Below are positions 1 to 8,622 of a stretch of 64,000 bases of DNA, in pieces (within the stretch, counting starts at the first letter, position 1; each line of letters starts with the position of its first letter). This DNA comes from Vibrio metschnikovii CIP 69.14 (lineage in GTDB: Bacteria; Pseudomonadota; Gammaproteobacteria; Enterobacterales; Vibrionaceae). The stretch lies in NCBI RefSeq assembly GCF_000176155.1, contig NZ_ACZO01000007.1, forward strand, positions 558,001-622,000. Reading direction: 5' to 3'. The translations under genes and the position numbers were made by a program. The notes under the pieces were generated by a model. The model worked only from the letters and a program-made list of their open reading frames with translations. It was not told where the DNA came from and did not search any database.

Positions 1-1
1 G

Positions 2-619
2 GGACGCAGTGGTGATGCGATTTTGTATACCCGCTGGCAGCGAATTGATCCGGCGGGCGAAGGGTTTTATAACTGCAGTGATATCACCTTTGTGGGCGGA
101 GAGGCCCCAACGCCGCCTACTGAGCCGAGTGAATCCGAGCAACCGACAGATTTAACGGCATTAGGTTATTTTGTGCCAACGGGTTTTGGACCAGTAGAAA
201 GCGGCGATAGTGTCCGATTTCGGACCTTTAACCAGCAAGGGCAAGAGCTGACGGATATTCATCTCGAGATTTCTGCCAATAACAGACACACTTGGCCTGT
301 TGAACTGGCGGGTCAGTTTAATCAGCAGCAGGCGGGAGATTGGTATATCGGTATTTGGCATCAAGAAATGAACCACTATATGTTTGATAGCCGAAATATC
401 CATACTAACCAAGTGTTTGCGCCGCATGGTCAGTTTAGCTATCAATTATCATTACAAAAACAAACACCGCCACCAGTGAACTCTGATAACGCTTGGCAAG
501 AGAGCAAAACATACACCGCTGGTGACATTGTTGTTCACCAAGGGCGTGAATGGACCGCGCAGTGGTGGACGAAAGGAGAAGAGCCGGGAACCACCGGAGA
601 GTGGGGTGTTTGGCGCTAA
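2..619 (+). CDS. chitin-binding lytic polysaccharide monooxygenase, C-terminal part (5' end outside window)
   Basis: The frame is open to the left edge, so this is the 3' part of a longer gene. The first readable residues ([17 protein letters not shown]) match the end of an AA10 lytic polysaccharide monooxygenase (LPMO) catalytic domain. A Pro/Glu/Thr-rich linker follows (about residues 38-50), then a beta-rich domain of about 100 residues like that of GbpA-type proteins. Last comes a CBM5/12-type chitin-binding domain with spaced Trp and Tyr residues ([14 protein letters not shown], then WTAQWW) ending in WGVWR. AA10 enzymes cleave crystalline chitin oxidatively outside the cell, and a secreted chitin-attack protein fits Vibrio. 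The N-terminal His brace and signal peptide cannot be seen here. Domain calls are by eye. Confidence 0.85.
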   Translation, partial: GRSGDAILYTRWQRIDPAGEGFYNCSDITFVGGEAPTPPTEPSESEQPTDLTALGYFVPTGFGPVESGDSVRFRTFNQQGQELTDIHLEISANNRHTWPVELAGQFNQQQAGDWYIGIWHQEMNHYMFDSRNIHTNQVFAPHGQFSYQLSLQKQTPPPVNSDNAWQESKTYTAGDIVVHQGREWTAQWWTKGEEPGTTGEWGVWR

Positions 620-656
620 GATGAGTTAACTTCTTAGTGTGACTCCTGCTAATTGT

Positions 657-690
657 TTGAAGTAGGCAGCAATATCGCTGCCTACTTCAA
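657..690. terminator. 14-bp perfect hairpin after the LPMO gene
   Basis: Arms 657-670 and 677-690 are perfectly complementary (TTGAAGTAGGCAGC and its complement) with a 6-nt loop. It lies 38 nt after the LPMO stop. No strong T run follows on either strand, so it may be a weak or bidirectional terminator between this gene and the convergent TonB receptor gene. Confidence 0.55.
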
Positions 691-758
691 GTAGAAAAAT
701 CATAAAAATACAGCCAAGTTAAGGAGCGGTAACTCCTTCACTTGATTTGATATCTCGA

Positions 759-3011
759 TTAATAGTGTACTTCCACACCAAGGGTAATGGTTCTGCCTGG
801 ATCGGGCATGCTGATCACCGCTCCGGGCTGGACTTGATAACGGTCAGTGAGGTTATTAATGGCCAAAAACAGCTGTGTGTTAGGGTTTAAGGCATATTGA
901 GAGTAGAGATCAATTTTATAATCCGCTGGGATATCGATAATCGCACTGGCACCCGTGCCCGCTAACCAATTGCTTGGATTCGACTTACCGGAGTGATAAG
1001 AGACCTTGATACCAGTATCAAGTGTATTATTAAAAAATTGCGTGCCAAGATTGAGGTGTATGTTTTCTTTGGGGGGAATACGCGTTGGGGTTAATCCCCA
1101 AGCAAAGCCCATAGAATTACAGCGCTCGCTTTCTGCATATGCCGCTTGGTCTGTAGAGCAAATTTTGGTTTCACTGTATAAGGTAGCGGCAAGGTGAGCG
1201 TATAACCAAGCATAGTGATATTTGGCGCTCAGCTCCCAACCAGAGAGCTGCATTTTATCGTAATTGGTAAAGGTAAAGTTGGAACGCCATTCAGGCATTC
1301 CCGGCGTTTTGGGCAATACCCCACCAGAAATATAATTTTTAATGCTGTTTCTAAAATAAGACGCTGATAGATGAAGATTATCTCCACTCGCGATTGTATC
1401 CGTGCTATGCCATTGCACGCCTACCTCGTTATTGAACGATTGCTCAGGTTTGAGAGGGTTGAAAGGATTGTAGCTGAATACCTCATTCGATAGTGTCGTT
1501 TCATATAAGCTCGGCATTCGATAAGTACGTGAGGATTTCAAAAATAGCTGGGTACTTGGGGTGAGTTGGTAAGTCAGTTCACTCAGTAAATCCACTTTTT
1601 CTTTGTAATCGAGATGTTGCTTGGTTTGGTGGTCAGTGGACTTGGCATTGTGGACATTTAGCCCCAGTTTTATTTTCAGCGGTGCGTAATTTATATCGGC
1701 ATTAGCAAAAATATTTTGTGTACGACGCTTACCATCACGTGAAGTCACGGTTTGGGTAAAACGCGTTTGTCCATCTTCTTCAGGCGATAAGCGCTCTTGC
1801 TGCTGCGCAAAACCATAAGTTAAACGCACCGGCCAGTCGGTCAATAAGCTCTCATTACTGACGCTAAAGCCGGAACGATCGTTGCTGTAGCCATGGAAAT
1901 ACTGCTCGGCATTAGTGCCGACGGCCCAAAGCCCGTTATATTGAGCGAGCTTCGCATCGGTGTACCACACATTGGCGTGTAGATTTAGCCAAGGATGATC
2001 AGGCTGATAGTAGTAATTGGCGGCATAAGTATTGACTTTCGCTGTGCCTAATCCCCACTGAGGCATCATCTCTTGACCATTGGGTAGTGGGTTGCCTTCT
2101 TGGTCATAATTAAATTTGTACCAATAAGCGGCCAAAACCTCACCGGCTTTTTGTTCGTGGTAACGATAGGTGAGATCGGCATTATGCGCGGTACGATTGT
2201 TGGTGGCTAATTTTAAGAGCCACGAATCACTTTCAAAGCTGGTGTTAACCACTTCTTGTCCTGGGCCAACCACCGGGTCTTGATAATCGTCATAGCCATT
2301 TTTACCGGAAAAATGGTTGCCTTTTGAGCGTTTACTATAGGCGAGTACGGTACTAAATAACTCATGTTGATAACCAAGGCCAATCATGGCTGAGCCGTGT
2401 TCAAATTTGTATTCAGAGTCACGGTTCGCTAATAAATAGCGGCCTTGTTGACGGTAATCGCCACTGACTTCTGGGGTACGATTATGGTTATTGGCCCGAG
2501 CTTTAAATATCACACCAAAAGAGCTGTCATCTTTAATTACATCGTTAATGGTTAGCGTGGTGGCGTTAACCACGCCGCCAACAGCGCCGCTAGCGTAAGG
2601 TGAACTATCCATGGTCGCACCTTGATGAACCGTCAAGGTGCTGAGTAAGTCAGTATCAATATAAGTTCGGTCACTGACGCCTTGGTAACCACGAGAGGTG
2701 TGAGTAGATTGCAAGCTGCCATCAATAAAAATCGGTACTCGACCTTCGCCTTGCAAGCCGCGAATGCCAATATCCAATGCGCCAGCTTCATTATGCATAT
2801 TATTACTTTGTATGCTGGTGATCCCAGAAAAGATATCCGCATTGGCGATACCACGCATTTTGTCTAAATCACTGCGTAATCGTTGATGAGTAGGAATGGG
2901 TTGCCCCTGTACGGTGATGGTTTCATCGGTTTCTGATGGAGCGGCGGTTTCTGCTTGAGTTGCACTGGTCAACAGAAGAGGAATAAGAGCCAACAAAGGT
3001 TTCAACTGCAT
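759..3011 (-). CDS. TonB-dependent outer-membrane receptor (iron siderophore/heme type)
   Basis: The 750-residue protein starts with a signal peptide (MQLKPLLALIPLLLTSATQA). A TonB-box-like stretch (ETITVQG) follows, then a plug domain at about residues 40-150 (IRGLQGEGRVPIFIDG, SPYASGAVGGVVN), then a long beta-barrel with alternating aromatic strands ending in VEVHY. It should import an iron complex across the outer membrane using TonB energy. The plug and barrel style resemble the heme/hemoglobin and siderophore receptors, but the ligand cannot be told from sequence. AAGGAT precedes the ATG. A perfect Fur-box palindrome and a CRP site lie just upstream, so iron and carbon control are likely. 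Confidence 0.85.
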   Translation of the reverse strand: MQLKPLLALIPLLLTSATQAETAAPSETDETITVQGQPIPTHQRLRSDLDKMRGIANADIFSGITSIQSNNMHNEAGALDIGIRGLQGEGRVPIFIDGSLQSTHTSRGYQGVSDRTYIDTDLLSTLTVHQGATMDSSPYASGAVGGVVNATTLTINDVIKDDSSFGVIFKARANNHNRTPEVSGDYRQQGRYLLANRDSEYKFEHGSAMIGLGYQHELFSTVLAYSKRSKGNHFSGKNGYDDYQDPVVGPGQEVVNTSFESDSWLLKLATNNRTAHNADLTYRYHEQKAGEVLAAYWYKFNYDQEGNPLPNGQEMMPQWGLGTAKVNTYAANYYYQPDHPWLNLHANVWYTDAKLAQYNGLWAVGTNAEQYFHGYSNDRSGFSVSNESLLTDWPVRLTYGFAQQQERLSPEEDGQTRFTQTVTSRDGKRRTQNIFANADINYAPLKIKLGLNVHNAKSTDHQTKQHLDYKEKVDLLSELTYQLTPSTQLFLKSSRTYRMPSLYETTLSNEVFSYNPFNPLKPEQSFNNEVGVQWHSTDTIASGDNLHLSASYFRNSIKNYISGGVLPKTPGMPEWRSNFTFTNYDKMQLSGWELSAKYHYAWLYAHLAATLYSETKICSTDQAAYAESERCNSMGFAWGLTPTRIPPKENIHLNLGTQFFNNTLDTGIKVSYHSGKSNPSNWLAGTGASAIIDIPADYKIDLYSQYALNPNTQLFLAINNLTDRYQVQPGAVISMPDPGRTITLGVEVHY

Positions 3012-3052
3012 AATTTGATCCTTGTCAAAATGAGAGCAAGGATACTGATGTA

Positions 3053-3071
3053 ATTGATAATTATTATCAAT
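3053..3071. promoter_or_regulatory. Fur box upstream of the TonB receptor gene
   Basis: ATTGATAATTATTATCAAT is a perfect 9-1-9 palindrome very close to the enterobacterial Fur consensus (GATAATGATAATCATTATC). It lies 42 nt before the receptor start codon, as expected for iron repression. Confidence 0.8.
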
Positions 3072-3090
3072 ACGTTTTGCTGAAATAATT

Positions 3091-3106
3091 TGTGACTTGA
3101 ATCACA
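3091..3106. promoter_or_regulatory. CRP-binding site (perfect TGTGA-N6-TCACA)
   Basis: TGTGACTTGAATCACA has both CRP half-sites intact with the right 6-nt spacer. It lies about 80 nt upstream of the TonB receptor start, beyond the Fur box. Both flanking genes are on the minus strand, so the receptor gene is the likely target. Confidence 0.7.
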
Positions 3107-3128
3107 TTTTGATGCTGGTATTTTACCA

Positions 3129-4052
3129 TTAAGTCAACGATTGCGATTTTTGGATTTCTTCATCGACCCACACCAGCAACTGTTTGATAGCTCTTGAGAG
3201 CAATTGGTTTTGGCGCACGATATAACCCAAACTGGTGGAAGAAAAGTCGGGCAGTGGGGTAAGCGTTGTGTGTAATGTCCTTTGCGGATTGACTGAAAAC
3301 GTAGGGACAATCGCGACTCCGAACCCCGCTTCTGCCCAGTCAATTTGTGCATCCACACTACCGACTTCCATAATGCGATAGTTAGGCAGGTTCAGTTTCG
3401 GCAAACTGAGATCGATTAAATCTCGAGTACGAGTATCATGACCCAGCAGAATAAGCGTCGGTTCATCTACGGTGAGAGGAGCTTGTGAATGATCGCTAAC
3501 CGCTAGGCTTTGATTCGCGGCCTGCGCCTGCCACTGCGCGAGTCCATTGCCGATTGCGCACCACTGCACCTCACGTAGCTCGGTAAAACTGAGTGGTGCT
3601 TCTTCTTTCTGCGCGATCACAAATCCCAAATCGGCTTTGGCCGTTTTCACCAGCTCTGCCGCTTGTGAAGAGGTGGTATTAAATAATGACAGGTCGATCC
3701 CCGGATAGGTTTTACGAAAGAGCTGAAAAGGGCCAATCAAGAGTAAGCGAGAGATGATATCGCTGGCTGCAATGGTTAAGGTGCCCTGATGAAGATGGTT
3801 AATGGCATTGAGATCGGCTTGGCAGACTTGTAATTCAAGTAAGGTTTTCTCTGCACTTTGCAATAATCGCTCACCCGCTTGAGTCAGTTGAAAAGGGTTA
3901 CGTTCAATCAATTTGACTCGCGTTGCTTGCTCTAACTGTTTTAAATGCAAGCTAACGTTGGGCTGTGTCATGTGTAATGCCGCTGCGGTTTTACCAAAAT
4001 GTTGATATTTCGCTAAAGTGACAAAGGTATTGAGCCAGTGAATATCAAGCAT
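3129..4052 (-). CDS. LysR-family transcriptional regulator
   Basis: The 307-residue protein has the LysR winged helix-turn-helix at residues 1-60 (LNTFVTLAKYQHFGKTAAALHMTQPNVSLHLKQLE), then a coiled linker, then a periplasmic-binding-like effector domain (about 90-295). Length is normal for the family. AAGGAT lies just before the ATG. It is divergent from the PurA-like gene, with 133 bp between the starts, so that gene is a natural candidate target. It also lies upstream of the TonB receptor on the same strand, separated by 117 bp with the Fur and CRP sites. The effector is unknown. Confidence 0.9.
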   Translation of the reverse strand: MLDIHWLNTFVTLAKYQHFGKTAAALHMTQPNVSLHLKQLEQATRVKLIERNPFQLTQAGERLLQSAEKTLLELQVCQADLNAINHLHQGTLTIAASDIISRLLLIGPFQLFRKTYPGIDLSLFNTTSSQAAELVKTAKADLGFVIAQKEEAPLSFTELREVQWCAIGNGLAQWQAQAANQSLAVSDHSQAPLTVDEPTLILLGHDTRTRDLIDLSLPKLNLPNYRIMEVGSVDAQIDWAEAGFGVAIVPTFSVNPQRTLHTTLTPLPDFSSTSLGYIVRQNQLLSRAIKQLLVWVDEEIQKSQSLT

Positions 4053-4185
4053 GATGGATCCTTAAACGAGAAAGCATTCAGTAAAGGTGATATGGAATTC
4101 TTATCAGAGTTATAATAATAATTAATTTTTCATATTTCAATCTTAGGCATAGGATGGTGGCACTTGCTTTTAAGGAGAGTAACTC

Positions 4186-5445
4186 ATGTCGTCGATTGTT
4201 GTTGTTGGTGCTAACTGGGGTGATGAAGGTAAAGGTCGGATTGTTGATTATCTTGCCGATCAAGCTTCAGCCAGTGTTCGTTTTCAAGGCGGAAATAACG
4301 CCGGTCACACCGTAGTTAATGAATTCGGAACGTTTAAATTACACCAATTGCCGAGTGGCGTGTTTAATCCAGATTGTTTGGCGGTACTTGGCCCTGGTAT
4401 GGTGATAAGTCCTGAGTTATTGTCAAAAGAGATGGCGGAAGTTGAGCAATCAGGCGTATCGCTACGCATGGCGATTTCCGATCGTGCGACTTTGTGTTTG
4501 CCTCTCCATGCTTTAGAAGACAGTTTAGAAGAAGCACGTTTAGGCGATCGCGCCTACGGCTCTACTCGTCAAGGCATTGCTCCGGCTTATGGTGACCGAG
4601 TGATGAAAAAAGGCATCTTAGTCGGTTGGTTAAAGCAACCTGAAGTATTACAAGAGCGCATTCAATTTTGGTTAGATTGGAAATTGCCTCAACTCAAAGC
4701 CCTTTACCCAAGTTTTGAGTTTACTCAAAGCGCGGCGGAAATGGCAGCATGGCTACTAGAGGTTGCTCAGCCATGGTTAGCATCCGTTTGTAATGTCACC
4801 GTACCGCTAAAAGCGATTCAAGCTCAGGGCGGAAACTTGTTGTTTGAAGCCCAGTTGGGTGCTGGCCGTGATTTGGTGTACGGAGAATATCCTTGGACAA
4901 CATCCTCTCATGTAACTTCCGCTTACGCAGGTTTGGGCGGTGGTTTACCCGCATTGCGTCCAGAGCGAGTTATTGCCGTGGCGAAAGCCTTTAGCTCATC
5001 GGTTGGCACTGGCACCTTGATCACCGCGATGGAAGAGCAAGATGCGTTTCGTGAAAAAGCCAACGAGTTTGGCGCGACTACTGGTCGTCCACGTGATATG
5101 GGCTATTTTGATGCCGTAGCAACCCGTAATGGGGTTGAGCTACAAGCGGCCACCGAAGTCGCTTTGACCAAAATTGACTGCTTAACGGGCTTATCTGATC
5201 TGAAAATTTGTGTCGGCTATCAAGGTCATCACAGCGAAAACCCGATTTGGCCACAAACGGCAGCCCTTGCGCCTATTTATGAGCAAATGGAAAGCTGGCA
5301 AGAAGACATTACCGGTTGTCGCACTTTTGAAAGCCTGCCGCTTGCGGCTCAAAAGTACGTACTACGGATTGAAGAGCTACTGCAAGTGCCGGTATCGATG
5401 ATTTCGGTGGGGCCTGAACGTGAGCAAATGATCTTACGTGGTTAA
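4186..5445 (+). CDS. adenylosuccinate synthetase-like protein (divergent PurA paralog)
   Basis: The 419-residue protein is full length for PurA, which joins IMP and aspartate using GTP. The P-loop region GANWGDEGKGR keeps the catalytic Asp and Lys. NNAGHT keeps the catalytic His, GATTGRPR keeps the aspartate loop, and LTKID keeps the GTP site. Two IMP-contact motifs differ from E. coli PurA as I remember it: TTGRGIGPAYEDKVARRG is STRQGIAPAYGDRVMKKG here, and EGAQGTLLD is EAQLGAGRD. The core GTP and aspartate sites therefore look kept while the nucleotide pocket is altered. AAGGAG precedes the ATG. It is divergent from a LysR gene and followed by a terminator. It may be a second PurA or an enzyme for a related substrate. 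Confidence 0.8.
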   Translation: MSSIVVVGANWGDEGKGRIVDYLADQASASVRFQGGNNAGHTVVNEFGTFKLHQLPSGVFNPDCLAVLGPGMVISPELLSKEMAEVEQSGVSLRMAISDRATLCLPLHALEDSLEEARLGDRAYGSTRQGIAPAYGDRVMKKGILVGWLKQPEVLQERIQFWLDWKLPQLKALYPSFEFTQSAAEMAAWLLEVAQPWLASVCNVTVPLKAIQAQGGNLLFEAQLGAGRDLVYGEYPWTTSSHVTSAYAGLGGGLPALRPERVIAVAKAFSSSVGTGTLITAMEEQDAFREKANEFGATTGRPRDMGYFDAVATRNGVELQAATEVALTKIDCLTGLSDLKICVGYQGHHSENPIWPQTAALAPIYEQMESWQEDITGCRTFESLPLAAQKYVLRIEELLQVPVSMISVGPEREQMILRG

Positions 5446-5465
5446 AGACCACTAATAAAGCTATC

Positions 5466-5502
5466 AGTCTCCCAGCACTTGCTCTGCTCGGGAGACTTTT
5501 TG
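5466..5502 (+). terminator. rho-independent terminator of the PurA-like gene
   Basis: AGTCTCCC (5466-5473) pairs with GGGAGACT (5490-5497). An inner AGCA/TGCT pair extends the stem, and TTTTT follows. It lies 20 nt after the stop codon. Confidence 0.85.
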
Positions 5503-5543
5503 TATGCTGTACCTCTCATTACCCACCGAGCCTAAGTGACATC

Positions 5544-5762
5544 ATGTTAGAAAAAGAAAACCTACTCAAACTCGCCAGAATGCCCATGCCTTTTGGCAAA
5601 TATGCTGGTAGGGTCTTGATTGATCTACCTGAAGAGTACCTACTGTGGTTCGCCAACAAAGGTTTTCCCGAAGGCGAGTTAGGCCAACTGCTTCAGCTGT
5701 GTCTGGCATTAAAAATCGAAGGTTTGGATAGTGTCGTTAAGCCACTTAAGCATAAACACTAA
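5544..5762 (+). CDS. DUF3820 family small protein
   Basis: The 72-residue protein has the compact motif MPFGKYAGRVLIDLPEEYLLWF followed by a short helical part, characteristic of the DUF3820 family found widely in Vibrio and other gamma-proteobacteria. The function is unknown. The fold is thought to relate to small nucleic-acid-associated domains seen next to exonucleases, but nothing here proves that. It is a single gene between a terminator and a convergent diguanylate cyclase gene. Confidence 0.85.
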   Translation: MLEKENLLKLARMPMPFGKYAGRVLIDLPEEYLLWFANKGFPEGELGQLLQLCLALKIEGLDSVVKPLKHKH

Positions 5763-5775
5763 ACACTCGAACTGT

Positions 5776-7236
5776 TCATGAGCACACTACACGATTGCGC
5801 CCCGAAGATTTTGCACGATACAATGCTCTATCCGCATCAAAATAAGCCGTCTCTATTGGATTATCTTTAGTTATATCTAACAATGAAATCCCGATGCTTA
5901 CCGTAATACTCACCTCTTGTGGAAGGCATGGAAAGGTCAGTTCACTAACCGCTAAACGCAGATTTTCTGCATGTTCTACGGCATCTTGTAATGAAATATT
6001 CGGCAGCAGTACCATAAACTCCTCACCACCAAACCGCGCGACCGCATCACCTTCTCGAATATTTTGATTTAAGCTATGAGCAACGCAACAAAGTACTTGA
6101 TCACCGATTGGGTGTCCGTATGTATCGTTAATTCTTTTAAAATAATCGATATCAATCAGTAAGATTGCAGAGACACCTTCTACCTTACGTAATCGAGTTA
6201 ATTCTAACTGAATAAGCCCTGATAGGTATGCGCGATTAAACAGCCCCGTTAGGCAATCAGTACCTGCTTGATATTCAAGATGGAGTGTCTTCTCATCTAC
6301 TTTGTGCCGTGCAAGCATAATAGAAGCAAAAATCACTAAAAATAGTAATAGGCTAAGAGAGCCACCCAGAAGTGCACTACTTTTTAAACTTTCATTGATG
6401 CGAGACTGAATGGATTCGGCAGATTTTTCTACCACTAACCAAGTATTCCAAGTATCCATAAAGCGTATCCAGAGTAATACCTCTGAATCATCTCTATTAG
6501 CAAAATTTAATGCTATGCCGTCTCTGTTTTTATCAAGAAAGTTGAACTCTATATCCCACAGATCGCTTAAGTTAAGCTGGTCCGCTAATAACTGTCGGTT
6601 TCTTGCATAAACCAGTTGACCATCTAATCGTGCTAGATAAACGTCAAAACCTTTAAGGCGGCCATAAGTCATCAGCAGATTACTAAAATCTTCGGTATCG
6701 ACTCCCACGCCAGTAAGACCTAGAAATTCGCCATTATGATCAAAAAGAGGAGCATTAACCCATATGTGCAACTTATCTTCTTCAGCGTAATACCATGTAT
6801 CTATATTGATATCTCGTAAGGTTTCACGATAAAGATAATACCATCCATCTCGTGATACATTATTGGGATCAAGTTTTATGATTCGCTGATCATCTGAATA
6901 GTAAGTCTCGGAACGATCACTGACTATGCTAGCATCCGCTAAACGAAATCGTAGACTAATGTCACGTAAGAAAGTACGTAATATATCAATATCTTGTTCG
7001 CCAGCTAGAATCCAGTCACGTATAAAATTATTATGCTGTAGTTCACCACTAATTCGATGATATTCGCCAGCTGTTCTATCGACGCTTGCCGCTAATGCCA
7101 TACCTATGGAAGGTAATTCATAGTGTTGGATAAAGTGTTTAACTCTACGACTATCTTGCCAAGCATAAAAACTCGTGAGTACTAGGAATGCTAGAAACAC
7201 CACCAAGCTTAGCGAATGAAATAGGCGATCTTTCAT
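5776..7236 (-). CDS. membrane diguanylate cyclase with periplasmic Cache-like sensor
   Basis: About 486 residues from the ATG at 7236; a TTG at 7254 would add six, and neither start has a clear ribosome site. A transmembrane helix (residues 7-25) leads into a periplasmic sensor of about 250 residues with a dCache-like look (DASIVSDRSETYYSDD, GVGVDTEDFS). A second helix (about 285-307) precedes a GGDEF domain. The active-site loop is GGEEF at about residue 402, and REGD five residues before it is a complete RxxD inhibitory site. It should make cyclic di-GMP under product feedback. The signal is unknown. Confidence 0.92.
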   Translation of the reverse strand: MKDRLFHSLSLVVFLAFLVLTSFYAWQDSRRVKHFIQHYELPSIGMALAASVDRTAGEYHRISGELQHNNFIRDWILAGEQDIDILRTFLRDISLRFRLADASIVSDRSETYYSDDQRIIKLDPNNVSRDGWYYLYRETLRDINIDTWYYAEEDKLHIWVNAPLFDHNGEFLGLTGVGVDTEDFSNLLMTYGRLKGFDVYLARLDGQLVYARNRQLLADQLNLSDLWDIEFNFLDKNRDGIALNFANRDDSEVLLWIRFMDTWNTWLVVEKSAESIQSRINESLKSSALLGGSLSLLLFLVIFASIMLARHKVDEKTLHLEYQAGTDCLTGLFNRAYLSGLIQLELTRLRKVEGVSAILLIDIDYFKRINDTYGHPIGDQVLCCVAHSLNQNIREGDAVARFGGEEFMVLLPNISLQDAVEHAENLRLAVSELTFPCLPQEVSITVSIGISLLDITKDNPIETAYFDADRALYRAKSSGRNRVVCS

Positions 7237-7279
7237 TACGTAGAGTCCAGACAAATATCATTGATGATTTTCATCCTAG

Positions 7280-7444
7280 TATAGAAAATCTAAATATCCT
7301 ATTTTGATAAAAGCAACTTGTAGGGCGGTTCAAGATAAACTCGTTTTTAAGAATGGATCAAGAGATGGAATCTATTACAATCGTGATGCTTTAAGAACTT
7401 ATGGTATGTGGAGCTATCGTTCTTATCCACTAGAATCTCGCTAA
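7280..7444 (+). pseudogene. possible 3' remnant of an unknown gene
   Basis: The frame is open for 54 codons between TAG and TAA, with no plausible start. The peptide (KNGSRDGIYYNRDALRTYG, then MWSYRSYPLESR) has a protein-like composition but I do not recognise it. It could also be chance. Confidence 0.25.
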
Positions 7445-7455
7445 GTACACGTTGT

Positions 7456-7495
7456 GTAATTTGTTGTTGCCGTGCTGGTGGTGACGACAAATTAC
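7456..7495. repeat. 16-pair hairpin
   Basis: GTAATTTGT (7456-7464) and ACAAATTAC (7487-7495) pair perfectly, and the stem continues inward with three wobble pairs to an 8-nt loop. No T run follows on either strand. Its role is unknown. Confidence 0.5.
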
Positions 7496-7599
7496 ATTCA
7501 ATTCAGCATGAGTTGACACTAAGTATGTTTGATTGGTGTATTTGGATGATGAGTAGGACTTGACCTTGCGTGAATCATGAAGGTGGAGAATAAAGCAAT

Positions 7600-8202
7600 T
7601 TATAAGAGCTTGGTTTGGCTGATCGCTCTATCAAATAGTTCTTCGAGAAGCGATAAATTGCCGTGATAGCCTTGAATATTGGCTTCAATCCAGTGGTCTT
7701 TGGATACTTCAGGCCAATCCAGTTCATACCCTGCCACAAAGACTAACTCTTCAAAGAAAAATCGCGTTGCTCTGCCATTACCTTCGCGAAAGGGATGAAC
7801 GATATTAATTTCACAGAAAATATCAGCAATCAGGCGCACAAACGCAGCTCTATCGACACAGTTACGTAGCTGAGGAATTCGTGCCAGCTGGCGGTTTAGC
7901 TCTCTTTCAATATAGAGACAATTACAAAAGCGCGTCGTGCCCTTGCTAATATCAACATCGCGATAGTTTCCAGCCCATGAGTAGACATCTTGAAAAAGTA
8001 CCCAATGCAGGGTTCAAAAGTGCTCAACGTCGAATTGCTCTAAAGTAGAAAGGTGGCTGACGTAGTGGATATATCGGTATTCAGAAAAGGCGGTTTCCGC
8101 CTCATGCAGTTCATCACTGCCTTGAATATTCAGTTGATTTTCGAGTGTCTCCGAGTCGGGATAGCAATAATGATCCCGACTGACGCCGTACTTATCTCGC
8201 AT
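7600..8202 (-). pseudogene. Fic-domain AMP-transferase toxin, interrupted by one in-frame TGA
   Basis: Translating from the ATG at 8202 gives MRDKYGVSRDHYCYPDSE and 62 residues before TGA at 8014-8016. The same frame then stays open to the true stop at 7600, about 200 codons in all, the usual length of a small Fic toxin. After the stop it reads TLHWVLFQDVYSWAGNYRDVD and then the intact Fic catalytic motif HPFREGNGRATR (consensus HxFx[D/E]GNGRxxR). Fic toxins AMPylate targets such as gyrase. A single base change (for instance CGA to TGA) would explain the break, since no frameshift is needed. The start overlaps the antitoxin gene by 11 nt. A sequencing error or an internal restart is possible. 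Confidence 0.8.
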
Positions 8203-8353
8203 ATTGGCGCTTTAGGGCTTCTAGAGTTGAGGGTTTACCACTAGCGATTAGCCCCTCATAGGATGCGCTAACTTTGAAATTACTCAGCTTGGGCACAAAT
8301 TTTCGTTCCACAGAGCGCTCTGGAATATCAATTTTGGCATGACTATTCTGCAT
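8192..8353 (-). CDS. VbhA/FicA-like antitoxin of the Fic module
   Basis: This 53-residue reading frame starts MQNSHAKIDIPERSVERK and ends EALKRQYAR. It contains SASYEG, which fits the class I Fic inhibitor motif (S/T)xxxE(G/N), whose Glu blocks ATP orientation in the Fic active site. AGAGAA lies just before the ATG. Its stop overlaps the Fic start by 11 nt, the usual antitoxin-first coupling. It appears intact although the toxin is broken. The identification rests on motif, size and position. Confidence 0.75.
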   Translation of the reverse strand: MQNSHAKIDIPERSVERKFVPKLSNFKVSASYEGLIASGKPSTLEALKRQYAR

Positions 8354-8622
8354 ATATTCTCTCAACCTTATGATGTCACGTTGTCAGTGTAATGGTGTGG
8401 CTAATCAGGATCAAATTCAAAAAATTTTATATCTCTCAGATTTGAAACTACGCACCGTTGCTATGCTTTGATCTCCTCTGATGGTCGAATTCATTGATGT
8501 GAATAGCGACCTAACACAGTATTGTTATAGGTAGTCATTTTTCTGATGTAGCGATAGTATTCGATCACTAGAAGAGCTGGTGCTAATTTTGAGTTTTTTG
8601 CCCTAGACCTTCATAGTAAAGG

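Larger units (their letters stand above)
7237..7599. other. non-coding gap with an ORF remnant and a hairpin
   Basis: No complete gene is seen. A 54-codon open frame without a start (plus strand, 7280-7444) ends in a plausible C-terminus with TYGMWSYRSYPLESR, so it may be the tail of a lost gene. A 16-pair hairpin (7456-7495) follows. This decayed look matches the neighbouring broken Fic gene. Confidence 0.5.

Noticed and set aside
161..445. Antisense 94-aa ORF in the LPMO gene
   Set aside because: It lies opposite a clear coding region and has no domain.
7456..7520. Possible integron attC site
   Set aside because: The hairpin is strong, but I could not find the flanking GTTRRRY/RYYYAAC core sites in the right places, nor any integrase or cassette array.
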